Assembly: GCA_000711775.1 (NCBI GenBank)
Contig: ARYC01000125.1
Span: 40,621-104,620 of the forward strand
DNA from: Oxytricha trifallax
Lineage: Eukaryota; Ciliophora; Spirotrichea; Sporadotrichida; Oxytrichidae
Direction of reading: 5' to 3'
Length of the DNA stretch: 64,000 nt
In this document: one piece after another, positions 30,952 through 42,770 of the stretch
How the letters are laid out: every line of letters begins with the position of its first letter
Position numbering within the stretch: position 1 is the first letter of the stretch
Made by a program: the position numbers and the translations under genes
The notes under the pieces: model-generated
Seen by the model: the letters and a program-made list of their open reading frames with translations, nothing else
Told to the model about the DNA's origin: nothing
Database searches by the model: none

Positions 30952-32399
30952 ATGGCGGCTAACTTAAATCGTAAGGCAGTTTCTCTTGGAACAGGTTAAT
31001 CATTGCTCAACTTTGGCTCCTCCAAGAAACCAGAAGTAATTTATATTGAAAAGGAGGTAGAGCTAAGAGCTCTAGAGTTTGAAGCTGAGGTCTTTAAAAT
31101 TTAAGTTTAAAACAAGAAGTAGAGTGCTGAGATGGGAGTTTAAACATAAGTTGAATTGGTTGAGGAAGATAAGGAACAGCAACCAATAGAAAAAATTAAA
31201 ACGTTTTAATGTGAAGACTGCTAAAATTTCTTCTCAACTGAGTCAAGCTTGAAGAGACACATCAAAGAGGTACACTCTGGTAGAGCTAAGATCTACTTCA
31301 AGCATGATAAAGTAGATGGTAGATACTAATGCACTACCTGCATGAAGTCTTATACTCACTCAGCTAAAGTAAAGAGACATATGCAAAAGCATCATCTAAG
31401 CGAATTCCTGATTAAAGATGAGGAAACTTAAAAGCTTGTACCTGCTAAAAGAAAAAATAACTCTCTTGATTCACAAATAGAGCAGTAGGAGAGACTTAAG
31501 AGATAGAAGCGGTTTGAGTCAATGAACCAACCAGCAAATGGTATGTATATTGCATGCTTATAAGAGAGAGCAATGTATATACCTGCATTAAATGCAGTCG
31601 ACATAAGCAGCTGTATTGAAAACTATTTGAATATTGACGTACCTAACAAGGTAAAACTTATAGTTGTTGATGGATTCGCATACAAGGTATATCCATTCAA
31701 GTATCTCATTAAGAACGAGCAATATTAAAATGAGTTTGCAAATGAATACATAGTACTGAGAGAGGCTTAGAAAAGATAATGCAAGAACTTAGCTAAGTCG
31801 ACGGAGTTATACTTGGTCATGGTTTTATTGCATTGAGACTCAAGAAGTTTGAAATGTCTCTAAGAGAGTATCTCTACCATAATAGATATCCTGATGATTT
31901 GAATGAGATACTCACAGATATGACTAAGGGTGTGAAAGAGCTCCATGATCTAGGGTATGTTCATAGAGATTTGAAGCCAGAAAATGTAATGCTAAATCTC
32001 TGCCCTTTAGAAGTAGTAGTCATAGATTTCAACAGAGCAATAAGACAAGAGATAGTGACTTTAGCTAAGGTTTTAGGCACTCCAGGATACTTCCCTATAA
32101 GAGAGAAATGGACAAATGGCTCTGTATAATGGGATGTTTGGGCGGTAGCTGCAATTATCTTAGAGTGCGATATGGAAAGTATGTCATACTTTGGAACAAA
32201 ACATGAGAAATAATCAATAAGTTTGGCTGCTAAACATATTAAGCAAGATGAAATATGCAATGAAATTAAGAAGATAATTGAGATGGTCATCGTAAAAGCT
32301 CCAGCATATCCACGATAATCATTGGATGATATACTAGAACAACTACAGACTGCTAAATTCAAGAGGTATCACAAAGATAAGCAGATAAAATTTGTTTGA
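30952..32399 (+). CDS. TBE 57-kDa zinc-finger/protein-kinase ORF, one frameshift
   Basis: ATG at 30,952 reads 294 codons to TGA at 31,834-31,836. The kinase frame then continues to TGA at 32,397-32,399. Restoring one missing base near 31,815 gives 483 codons, about 57 kDa. Two C2H2 zinc fingers (CEDCQNFFSTESSLKRHIKE; CTTCMKSYTHSAKVKRHMQK) precede a kinase-like domain with YVHRDLKPENVML (catalytic loop), VVVIDFNRAI (DFG position reads DFN), GTPGYFPIREKW and WDVWAVAAIILE. Zinc finger plus kinase is the known composition of this TBE gene. The DFN substitution may reduce or alter metal binding. Confidence 0.9.
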
Positions 32400-32462
32400 A
32401 TTAAGTACAGTAATACTCATTAAATATTCATTAAATTCATAAAAAACATGCGTTTTCTCTAC

Positions 32463-32570
32463 TAACCCCAATAAGACCCCAACTATACCCTACATAACCC
32501 CAATAAGACCCCAACTATACCCTACAAATCAAAGCACTTATAAACCTCACTAAAGGGTTTTGGGGTTTTG
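32463..32570 (-). repeat. TBE right terminal inverted repeat with 32-bp tandem duplication
   Basis: The reverse complement matches the left end. The inner 32-bp unit (TAACCCCAATAAGACCCCAA...) occurs twice in tandem (32,463-32,494 and 32,495-32,526), against once on the left, so the right repeat is longer. Confidence 0.85.
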
Positions 32571-32673
32571 AATGATTACCTTAAATTTAAGAGACGATTA
32601 GATACATAATATTTTATATTTCAATATATACTTTATGAAAGTCACAAATCGGAGGGAGAATAAACTCATGTGA

Positions 32674-32870
32674 ATTCAAACTATTCTGCTCTTGCTTGTT
32701 ACAGATTTCTTTATTATAAGCTCGCAAGATTATTCACTTTGCATTTGACGATGACACAGAACACTTGAAAATGGTTTAAATTAAATTTTAGACAATTTAA
32801 AACATTTCATATTAAGAAAGTACCACACAAAGAAATTGTTCATTTCCAAAGTCCTCATGGAGACAAAGCT
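32674..32870 (+). repeat. Left copy of a ~195-bp inverted repeat (partner 63,763-63,957)
   Basis: Begins ATTCAAACTATTCTGCTCTT and continues through GCATTTGACGATGACACAGA. The reverse complement of 63,763-63,957 matches it at most positions (roughly 85-90% by eye, with small gaps). The copies point at each other across 31 kb. One frame of each is free of TGA (FDDDTEHLKMVQIK), so a coding origin is possible. Confidence 0.8.
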
Positions 32871-32899
32871 TAAATACTTTTTAATAGAAATAGTTCTCA

Positions 32900-33650
32900 C
32901 TTCATGATGAGCTTAAAAAATTAATTATATTTGATTTAGCATTTTATCTGAGTACGATTATTTAAAATCAATTTGAGGTCTATTAAAATGACAACTTAGA
33001 ATTTCATTTAATTGTGTTAAGTAATTTAAAAACTAAAATCATGGATCTCTTTAATGAAATTTATAAATATAAATAAAAAAGGCATAAAATATATAGCTCT
33101 ACAATCTAAAATATTATAAAAGTAAAATAATAAATAAATTGTAAATTTATTTATTATTTAAATAAATGGAAAAGCATAAGTATATAGCACTTTTATTACA
33201 TTGTTGTATTTTCAATTAAAGTTTATTTGAATTAATAAATATATAAATAATTAACAAATAAAATATATAATATTTATATATAAAACTGATATAATTAAAT
33301 TGAGTGTTAAAAATATATAAAATTAAAAGAAAGTTTTTATTATTAATAGAAAAGTAAATAAAATAAAATATATTAATAACAAAAAATCAATATATATTAA
33401 AAAATTAAATAAATTACTTAAAGAAATTGCAAAAAATATAATTAAAAAAATAAAAATGATAAAAATAATTATAATAAAAATATTAAATTTAAATAAATAA
33501 TAATAAGAAAAATTAAAGAATTAAAAACTATTAAAAAAGTAGAAAATATGGAACAAATTAAAAATAAAACATCAATTCGGCCTGTCATGGATCTCTAAAA
33601 CCAACATTAAGACTATAAATTTTTACTAACAACAAAATCTCTTCAACTTA
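32900..33650. other. Extremely AT-rich low-complexity tract
   Basis: From about 33,050 to 33,560 the plus strand is almost only A and T, with long A-rich runs and hardly any C. No coding stretch or ordered repeat was found. Confidence 0.6.
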
Positions 33651-33779
33651 ATGATAAATTCATGCAAATTTATGCAAAGAAAATACAATCTCATCAAACC
33701 GTGGTTATAAATCGAAACATTCAGCTTAATTTAGAAATCACGTTTAACCTATTTAATTTGCAATTTCAAATCAACACTT

Positions 33780-34118
33780 GGGGGGGGAAGTTTCTTGCCA
33801 CCTTCGGAAGTTTCCTGCCCTCAACATTTTTTATATTTTTTGGCAATAAATATATTAGAATCATATAAATTTTAATTTCAATTATCATTATCATCTACTG
33901 AACAACTTTTATAAATATATAATTTTCATGATATAATGGTGTTCTTTATCATATTATATATTAAAAACAATGCTAAAATAAGTGATTTTTATTAATACTT
34001 AATGTAATTGATGATAAAGATTCTTTGAAAAATTATAAAAATTACATATTTTCATGTATAGGGCAGGAAACTTCCCCCCTTGGGTGCATATAAAATTTTG
34101 GGGCAGGAAACTTCCCCC
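33780..34118. mobile_element. Short G-tipped element, 339 bp, with doubled inverted termini and 8-bp target duplication CAACACTT
   Basis: CAACACTT occurs at 33,772-33,779 and 34,119-34,126. Just inside, the left end reads GGGGGGGGAAGTTTCTTGCC, then a second GGAAGTTTCCTGCCCT. The right end, inverted, reads GGGGGGAAGTTTCCTGCCC followed by another GGGGGGAAGTTTCCTGCCCT. The middle is AT-rich and has no ORF. It shares poly-G tips and 8-bp direct repeats with the IES at 11,658-12,288, though the inner sequences differ. It looks like a non-autonomous DNA transposon. Confidence 0.75.
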
Positions 34119-34126
34119 CAACACTT

Positions 34127-37100
34127 TCCCAACTACCATACTCAAGCTAATTCTTGTTTAAATTCATCATAAATTTAAATCTGTGATCATAAGTAATTTT
34201 TAATTTTTACATAATTTTTTATAAAAATTCTTGTGATCGTAAGATGATATCTGTGATATTTTCACATTAAAAATTAAAAATTAAAATCTTTTTTCTAAAT
34301 TTATCATTTAGACAACCTGAATAAAGAGGCTTATCATAATGAGCATTATCTTAGTTAATAAGTATTAAAAGAAAAATAAAACAATAATTTTATTAAAAAA
34401 TAATATTAATAAATGTAAGAAGTTAAGCAATCGTTGTTATTTGGATCTAGTAAAAGTAAATTTACTTTTAGTATCCTTTATAGGTTAAATTGGGCAGTTT
34501 ACATCAAATTATTAGAAAGACAATCCTAAGAATGAAAGATAGATGCTTAGTTGAATTATTTCTGCGTAATTCTATAAAAATGCTAATTTTATTGATTAAG
34601 TGGTAATCACAAATATTACGACTGATAATCATAAAAAATACTTAATCAATATAATTGCATTTCTTGCAACTTTATTCTTGGCCATTATAATTTACAGGTC
34701 AAAAGAGTACTAAAAAATCAAATATACCTTAGAAAGTAAGAAGCAACCTTTTTTATTGATAATGGCTTAAAATACCAATTACTCCAAGAGCATGGGGCAC
34801 TGATCTAATTAAGATATATATTAAAAAAATATGTTAATTAAATCCATTTTTAATGACTAGAGTTAAAGTAAATAATCTATGAATAAATAACGACATTATT
34901 AAGTTAATTTAAACTAAATATGATAAAAACTGTAGCGATTACTAATATAAATAATTTGACAAAGATTCTTTCTAATTGAATTTTGTTCGTAATAATTTAT
35001 TATTTTCATGAATAGATAGCGAAACAAGCCAAAACGGTTAAGATTTAAATATTGAATTGAGAAATTACATTCTACCTCCTTCAAAGTGAAAACTAATTAA
35101 AATTATCTAGGAATATATATACAACAATTCGCATAAGTTTTTCAAGGAAAGAATATACTTTACTCATTTTCTATCTTATTTAAATTAAATATTTAAAATT
35201 CATCATAATTATTTAGGAATCAATTATGAAGCATGAAGCTGTAACCTCTAAGACTAAATTAAGTTATTTTTTCCAAGTATTTTAGAGTATATGTTTGATA
35301 TTAGAGTAAAGAATTTAGTGTTACTAAGTGGTCTCTGGATTTTGTAGAGTTTTTTAAAAATTGGATTTATCTAATGAAAATTATAGTCGAATGATTTATA
35401 TCACTTTTTGCCGGACTATCAACTCAGTTTTCGCCGCCATCTTACTTGATGTCTTTAATTCTATTGGTTTAAGCTAATTCAGAGATTTTATAAAGTCAAA
35501 TAATATTTATATCTCTTGATTATATAAATTAATATATCTTATTGTATATCATCCTATCTATTTTACTTGCAGTTCAATTCTAAAAAAAATTCTTTAAACT
35601 TTTGTTGTAAATTTATAATAACTATAATAGTTCTTTTTAATAAAAAGTTGTTTACTTCTACTTCTTCTACATTCTCTTTAATATGTGCAATCCAGTGTTC
35701 TTGTTGGATGTTTCCTATTTACTCACTGGATTAGCTTGAAAAGAGAAGTTACTATATAATAGACTAAAATTGCAACAATACTATCTAGTTTATTGTTATG
35801 TAATCAAACGAAATTAATTCATTAAAAATAAAGATAGTTTTAACTAATTTTAACATAGACTATTTAATAAAATATTTCCAACATAATTATGATGAATTTA
35901 TCTAATATTTCAAAATATAATGCATTGCTTGGTTATATTTATATAGGGATGTTTTTATGTTATAATCTTTATGAATTGCTATTTTTATTAAAAAAATAGT
36001 TACTCAATTTCACTTATTGTTAGAATATCAACAGCTAAGTTAGTTCTTTTTTTAAAGAATTCTTCAAATTATTTAACATATTCTCAATGGGAGGTAAATA
36101 AATACCGTTACTCCTCGTTATACCCTTGGTGATACTTGTATAGAGATGTTAATAACCCCAACTCTTTCAATCTCTGTGTTATTAGGAATCCACAATAGCT
36201 GATTCATTGAAATTCTTTGTTTAGGATTTATCACTTATTTCTATCATTTTTTGGAATGAAATGGTGTTATTAGGTTAAGATACATAATGAAATCAAGTTA
36301 GCTAATTAATTAAATTTTATTTGAATTTTTCTTCTCTTAAATTATAGTATATTATTTGCAGGATAAATACAAATCATTCTCCAAAGGCAGTAATCTACCA
36401 AGAAATCCAAAGTGAAACATTAGATAGCATATTATATGTCATAACTTGCAGTTAAAGTTAAATATAATTGAAAGTTACAAACTTTTTATTTTGTCGTTTA
36501 TAAGTTTATGAATAGGATATATCTGCTGCTTCTACAATTAAATTGTTATTTTTTTTCTACAAGGTAGACGAAGTTTGATCTTTCAAAAAAATTGAGAGCA
36601 AAGTTGAAACTCAAGATTAAGCACATTTCTATATCCTAAAGAAGCACAATGATCTGTAGTGTATATGAATTTAGGTAAATTCGAAGATGAAGCTTATTAA
36701 GTAGATTATGATAATAATTTATATTAAAAAGTTATTAATATGAATATATAAAATAAATCAAGCAAGCTAAACTTAAACAATGATTCAATCCAAATTCCTA
36801 TTAATTATCAATATCTTCATTTTCAAATAAACATACTCTCAACAATTTTATGAAATCTTAATAGACATCAAATATTAAATTATCTACAACATTTTAAACT
36901 TAAATAGTATATAAGTATTTTAAAAAGAATTATTATATCTGAATGATTTAATTATATATATAATATAATAATTTATCTGTTTTAAAATCCCAAAATTGTC
37001 ATAATATATTTAGTAGCAGTAGTAGAGTAGTAAAATACTTTAGGTAATTAAAATGCAAAATATAAATACTTTAAGTAACTACCAAAAAGTTAAATAACTC
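34127..37100. other. AT-rich germline DNA, no gene seen
   Basis: No TGA-free coding stretch with a recognised motif, no long inverted repeat and no RNA gene identified. The 3' end of the first LINE may lie within its last 500 bases. Confidence 0.4.
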
Positions 37101-40100
37101 GAATGAACCAGTATCATTTCTGATTCTTTCTCATTATATACTTCTCGATATTCTCTTAATTAGATATTCATTTTGATCAACAAATCAAATTCAATAAATC
37201 TTCATCAAAGTCAGCTCCTTATTTCTTGATTTATGTCATTCTAAATAGTTTTCTAATTGGTTGATTATACTCCCGTACTTCTTATTGTCTTATCCTCTGA
37301 TCTAACCATATCATATTAGTAAATAATCTCTATTTGTTTATGACTTTCTATGTCAAATTGTCTATTTTCCTTTAATATTTTGGAGAATCTTGTTGGGTCT
37401 CCTGCCTAGTTTAGCAGATTACATCTCCTCATATGATTTGCGTCTACCAAGACCTTGTGTACATTGCAGTAATGACTTATGCCACAGTTCAGTATTGTTT
37501 TCCCATGAGATATTGATCATCGTGTTCATTACTTTCTTTGACAAGAATATTTTCTTTCTTTTCTGTAATTCACCACATTATTGTTTTATTTCGCCTTTTA
37601 TTCTTTTTGGCCTTAGAAACTATTCAATGTTCAGATTAGTTTTCTTTTAGTTTTTCAGAACTAAGTCTCTAATTATCTCACTAATGTTAGTTTCCTTCAT
37701 TTGAGTTACATTCCTCAGTAATTTATTTGGAATGTCTCTTGGTGTTTTAAATGCTATTCTCTTTAGTTGCAGTTCCATTCTTTTTATTTCTTCAATTTTT
37801 ACGAATTATGCTGCTTCTAAAGGGGTACATTTGTAAATCATTAGAGACCTAATTTATGCTATCATAATCGTGTCGCTCACCATGCTATTAGTCGACTTTG
37901 ATAGTCTCTAATATAATTCTGTCTACTTTAATGCCATTCCAAGTGCTTTTTAAAAGATTTTGTGTGTTCAGACATATGTTCAATCCTAGATGTTTTGTTT
38001 CCTGAACTTTCTTGATTCCTTCTATCTAGAACTCTGTCTCAAATCCTTTTGCATCACTTAAAAATACTGTCTTTTTGTTTATAAGTTTCAGGTTATGTGA
38101 TTTCTCAATCTCTATGAAACATTCTATTCATGAAAAATAATGAGAAAAATAGATGGTATTAGCAATAAGATTAATAACAATACTAATACTTTTTAAATTT
38201 ATAGAAAATGGAAGTTCTCGAACAGCTTTGTTATTTTTCCAGTATCCCTCGTAGACGTCTCCATCAGCATGAATAAAATTCCTAACCAGTGCCTTTCTGT
38301 TCCTTGATGAAGTCTCTGTCTTTCACCATCACTAACTCAAAGTATTGCTAGAAGAGTATTAAAAAAATTATAGATATCATAAATGTAACTTACAAAATTA
38401 TAGTGAATACAACATGGTTCCGTCTTCATCTTAAAAGGTTTTCATTTTAACAATAAATAATTAATTAAAATTTATCTATTTCCTATTATAAATTATGATT
38501 ACTCTCTTGAATTGTTGTGGGTCTTTAACATTCACCAAAATGTCATATGCGAATGTTATCAATTTGCCTTGTTTAATCAAAGACTTTAGCTCTTATTATG
38601 AGTGTTGAGCATCTTGCAAATAGATATTGAATAGCATGGGTGATAATTTACTTCCTTGGGCTACCACTTATTACGTGAATATCTCCTCTTCTTCAAACTT
38701 AATCTTGTTGCCTTTGTATAATGTCTCAATTAGGTTAACTACTTCCGCATCTTTTGGACTCATTATTCTTTCCCATAATATTTACAATAATTTGTCTTTC
38801 CAGACTGAGTCACATGCCTTCTAAAGATCTATCAACAAGTATGCTTCTCTCTGTTTACTTTTTCTTCTGGATTATTTTATATGTTCATGCAACCTTATTA
38901 AGTTCACATGTGTGCTTTTGTTTTCTTTAAAGCCGTTATGGTAATTTCTTGTTTTTAAATCTCACTCTTTTCTTCGTTAATCTTATTTATTATAATTTTT
39001 TCAACTACTTTGCTTAAATGAAAATTGATTACCATTGGTCTAGTATTATTGACCTTCGGATTAAGATTATTCTGGTCTTTGCATAGTAGTATCAATCTCC
39101 CTTCCTTGATATACTCTAGTACTTGTCCCTAGTTTAGCCATTGGGCTATCTTCCTGCTCAATCACTGTTTTTGTTATCTTTTACGATTTCAATAACATTT
39201 TCCATCGAATCCATCCAGGCCTATAGCTTTATTGAAGTTACACTCTCTTATACTCTCTCAACCTCATATTCTTCGAAAAATTCGCTGCTCATCAATCATT
39301 ATCGTGTCTTTCTTACTCGCTTCTTTACTCTTGTATTTTCTATTGTCTCTATATAGTTATGTGAAGTACTCTACTATCTTCCGTTTTGTTTTCTCTCCTG
39401 CTCTAGTCTTTCTTAATTATTAGTAATTCCCTTAATTGGTTGTGCTTGCTTTTGACTTTTTGTTAGTGTCTTCAGCATGTAGAAGAACCATTTTATATCG
39501 TTCCTATCCAGGCATTGTTCTAGGTCGCTTATTGCCACTTTCCTTTTTATTTACCTTTGTATCTTAGAACACACTGTCTGTTTTATTTCCATTTTTTTCA
39601 CAAATCACTCGGGTGGTCGTTAGTACCAATTCTTCTCTTTAGTCTACCTTCCTATTTTGTCCATGAACATTGTTAATCTGTGTGTCTAAGTCTTCTAGTG
39701 TTAGCTCTTTCCCTTCCTCTATGAATGTCTTCCAACATTCATTGCTTTCTTATGTCTGATATTCTTATCGTTCTCTCCTTATCAGCCAATTTATAGTCGT
39801 CATCTTGATATTTGATCTTAAGCTTGACTTTAATTAATTTGTGGTCTGTTTGTCTAAATTAACTCGTCTCCCAGTTTAATGTTTTATATTTGAGAATATC
39901 TGGCATAGTTGGTTTCCACTCCCTCTGGAATGGATTCTTTAAGACCTTCTTTATTTAATCTTTTCCATAATTCCTTTATGTGAAAGTTAAAACCCCATGA
40001 CTATAATTTTCTGCTTCTAAAATTCTTTTTAAGAGATTTTATCATGAATATTAATCGATTTTGTAGCTCTTTAACTTCCTCATTCCAGTATGGGGGGATG

Positions 40101-40541
40101 TAAGTCATGATTACGTGTAGTGGGAATCCTCCCACACTCAATATCGTCAACGTTACAAATTACCTTAATACTTTTATTTTTTTCTTTTCGTATTTACCAC
40201 TATTTAACACTAGAACTCCTCCATTTCTTGCCAGGTGCGTCTATGCTATGTCTTTATTATTGAATCTTATCAATCTCTGAAGTCTTGTTTCCACTAATCC
40301 TATGTAGTCGGGATTCTTGCCTTCTATTTCCCTCATCAGTTAATCTTACTTTAGTTTTAAATTTTTTTAATCCTTTTACATTTTACAGGCAAATTTTGAA
40401 TTCAATTGTCGTTTTATTACCTTTTGTTGCTGATAATCTACTCCCTCCTCTTTGATCTTTATTTCTACGCGAATCTCTCATTTCTTCTAACCCATCATTC
40501 AGCATCTCGTACTGGTTGATAAAACTCGAGCTGTCGGCCAT
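37100..40541 (-). mobile_element. LINE-type non-LTR retrotransposon (endonuclease plus reverse transcriptase), degenerate
   Basis: ATG at 40,541 opens MADSSSFINQYEMLNDGLEE. Shortly after comes QNVKGL and, in another frame, EGKNPDYIGLVETRLQRL, the start of an APE-type endonuclease. RNGGVLVLN and HVIMTYIPPYWNEEV continue the domain. The reverse-transcriptase domain follows: AYLLIDLQKACDSVWKDKLL (motif A), QGSKLSPMLFNIYLQDA (motif B) and LITFAYDILVNVKDP (motif C). Motif C should read FADD but reads FAYD, so the copy is probably inactive. At least one frameshift in a run of As separates the first frames. An insert at about 38,115-38,495 interrupts the domain after motif C. Both ends are uncertain; no poly(A) or target duplication was recognised. 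Confidence 0.75.
38215..38345 (-). pseudogene. MORN-repeat fragment inside the LINE
   Basis: The minus strand encodes NFIHADGDVYEGYWKNNKA, a good match to the MORN consensus (DG-x-YEG-x-W-x-x-x-K-A). It is preceded in another frame by KDRDFIKEQKGTG, as if a second MORN-like unit were frameshifted. It sits in a ~380-bp insert that interrupts the reverse-transcriptase domain. It may be a captured coding segment of a host MORN-repeat gene or a misplaced macronuclear segment. Confidence 0.5.
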
Positions 40542-41057
40542 TGTCACTCCTGACCGAAAATTTGTTTATGTTTTGAAGCTATTATATTATAACTAAAAAT
40601 TTTGGTGTTGAAATGTCTATGATTAAGAGTTTGGTTTTGAATTTTCAAAGTACTTTTCCAATGTTTTTTGAGAATTTCTTTTCTCTGTTTTCACTTAATC
40701 TTCGTTGTAGACTGGTAATCTCCTTCACTCATTGGTTGACTACTTTCCTGGTTCCATTTTTTCCCGCTTTAATTTGCCAATTGATCTTAATTATTTATAA
40801 TATATTTCGTTAGCAATTAATAATTCAATATATACAGATTATTTAACCAAATTTGGCAAATAAAAGTCTATGATTCTAGCCCAAATAATTTCATAAATAT
40901 ATTCGACATCCTTTTGGTATTATACTTAATTTGAAACAAAATTGAATAAATTAATAACAGTTCAAATTTAACTGAGTCTATAATATTAAAATTGTCTTAT
41001 ATTCAGTGAAAATAGTAAAAAAATTGTAAATATATAAATTTTTAAAATTCATTGATA

Positions 41058-41079
41058 AGGTAAAATTTTTTGAGCGTAA
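41058..41079 (+). repeat. Left terminal inverted repeat, 22 bp
   Basis: AGGTAAAATTTTTTGAGCGT plus AA, preceded by TA. Identical to the reverse complement of 51,024-51,045. Beyond 22 bp similarity weakens quickly. Confidence 0.88.
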
Positions 41080-41129
41080 GTAAGTTTTTATTAAGAAATA
41101 TAGTAATAATCATTCTTCTTTTTATTTAT

Positions 41130-42770
41130 AATTCATTGCCAATTGAAACAAACTCTGGACATGCATTTCAATCTCTGTCAAACAAACCACAATAGTAAAT
41201 TCCAGGTATTAAAGTCTTAATAATTAATCTTATTTCATTTGGCTTCTTTGAATTTTCTTCAGGTTCGGATAAAATAAAAATCCAATGCTGTAAATGGCTT
41301 AGTCTCTGGTGGTGGGGACCCTTTTAATCCAACTAGACACAATTCCTTATTGTATCTTAAATAATAGCCTTGTCTGTTTTAAAATTCATCTTTGTTTTTC
41401 TTTTTGTGCTTCATCCAGGCTATTGAGTCAACAATCCTATAAAAAAAATAAGTAAAATAATTGATCATACTTATAACCCTTGTATATCATAAATGCTACT
41501 GCATCTAAGAACTTTTGAGCAACAATCCACATGAAGAGATAGCCATTGTCTTAAAGCTGTTCTATCTCTAAGTTGTACAAGTCTTGAATTGTTAACGTAT
41601 TATATTTTAAGAAGCTTTTATTGTTTTGAGTTTTAAAATCAATCCCCCAAGGAAAATCTACTTCTAATGCTCCAAATGAACAACCCCTGAACATCTTTTG
41701 GTACTCTCCTATTATTTTTAAGACATTTTTCTGGCAGACATCAGCATTAATTTTTATTGGCGGTGTTTCAATATATATACTACTGTCTTAGTTTTAAAGT
41801 TCTTGCTATTTTTAATTGACCTTTCAAATTAATTGTAAACATGATCACGGTGTCTATCTTCAGCTTCTTTTTACTGTTTGAGCTCCTCTAGATTTATAGA
41901 CTTATTAATACCTAACTTTTATTCCAATTTCTGACAATTAATGGACTCATTGTTTTCAAACTCATTGAAGAAATACTCTAGTAAATTAAGTAGATATCTG
42001 TAAACTTCTTGCTGAAACTCATGCACTATATACTCTGAAATTGCAATATCACTTGAGTATTTTTATCTTATTTCCTAAATTTTAGCCAAAATATTGTTTG
42101 AGGTAAATTCAATTTTTTCAATTTCTTTTTAAGCTGATTTTTTTAAAGCATTTAAACTCTTTTTCTCTTGATTGTCCCCGATCATAAATGAACTAATAAT
42201 TTGTTTGGCATTTTGTGATTTGCTTATAAGTTTTGAGTAGTATAATAGATGACTTATTATTTAATTTTGAATTAGGATTTGCTGATTTTGTTGAAAGCTG
42301 CCTAGTCCAAAATTGTTGTTAATATTTGAGTCATAAGTACTCAGCTCCATCAAATCTTAAACTGTCATAGGGGTGTCTTTATAATTAAGAAGTTATTCGA
42401 TATCATCGTTCATCAGTGAATGATCTGGGTATTCCATTTAAGAATATAATTGAACTTCAAAGGATAACTTTGGTATCTTCTCTGCTTATTTCTTAATCTT
42501 TTTATCATATTTTTTTTTCTTTATCTTTGCATTTGATGGGCAACTCTTCAACAATTCTGTTTAAATCCACACTAAATCCGGCTAAAATGTTCGTAGCTTT
42601 AAGTATTGTTTTATGGCAGCCTAAAATGTGAGTTTTGATGTTTCTGTTGCAAATATCTTTTGATTGGTTCTTTTCTTACAAGCAGTAGAGGCACCTGAAC
42701 ATTTTCCTTTTGCAATAAGCTAGCTTAAGGATTTAGAACCTGTTTCTAGGTTATCGATGTTTAGGTTCAT
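41130..42770 (-). CDS. MT-A70 family N6-adenine methyltransferase (METTL3/MTA1-like), frameshifted
   Basis: ATG at 42,770 (MNLNIDNLETGSKSLSQLIA) opens a ~330-residue N-terminal region with charged helices, open in one frame. From about 41,760 a second frame carries the methyltransferase domain: PPIKINADVCQKNVLKII, FGALEVDFPWGIDF (catalytic motif DPPW appears as DFPW, 41,647-41,658), YNTLTIQDLYNLEIEQLQDN, GYLFMWIVAQKFLDA. A 34-nt intron (41,437-41,470) then leads to KIVDSIAWMKHKKK, QGYYLRYNKELCLVGLKGSP. A third frame gives ILSEPEENSKKPNEIRLIIK and a terminal IGNEL, like the family's WGNE. Two one-base shifts and one TGA near the end may be decay or assembly error. The family methylates adenine in RNA or, for ciliate MTA1, DNA. 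The frame runs through the left inverted repeat. Confidence 0.82.

Larger units (their letters stand above)
28424..32570 (+). mobile_element. TBE: TBE (telomere-bearing element) DNA transposon, 4,147 bp
   Basis: Both ends begin CAAAACCCCAAAACCC, the telomeric repeat that defines TBEs, followed by matching TIR sequence. Inside are the three TBE genes in the known layout: transposase (+), 22-kDa-type ORF (-), zinc-finger/kinase ORF (+). The flanking trinucleotides are ATT (left) and AAT (right); TBEs target AnT, so the duplication seems mutated at the middle base. TBEs are eliminated from the somatic genome, and their transposases are reported to take part in genome rearrangement. It is inserted just downstream of the carrier gene. 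Which TBE subfamily it belongs to cannot be told by eye. Confidence 0.95.

Noticed and set aside
31961..32362. Minus-strand 133-residue ORF inside the TBE
   Set aside because: Lies opposite the kinase domain of the 57-kDa gene, which has clear HRDLKPEN and related motifs on the plus strand.
32463..32526. Telomere repeat array at the right TBE end
   Set aside because: The tandem unit resembles C4-rich telomeric DNA but is a duplicated TIR segment (TAACCCCAATAAGACCCCAA...), not C4A4.
37390..40813. Several plus-strand ORFs of 65-90 residues
   Set aside because: All oppose the LINE reverse-transcriptase/endonuclease frames or lie at its 5' edge; none has motifs.
41130..41760. Calling the MT-A70 gene a definite pseudogene
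   Set aside because: The frameshifts are single bases at T/A runs like the one in the essential uS19 gene, so assembly error is as likely as decay.
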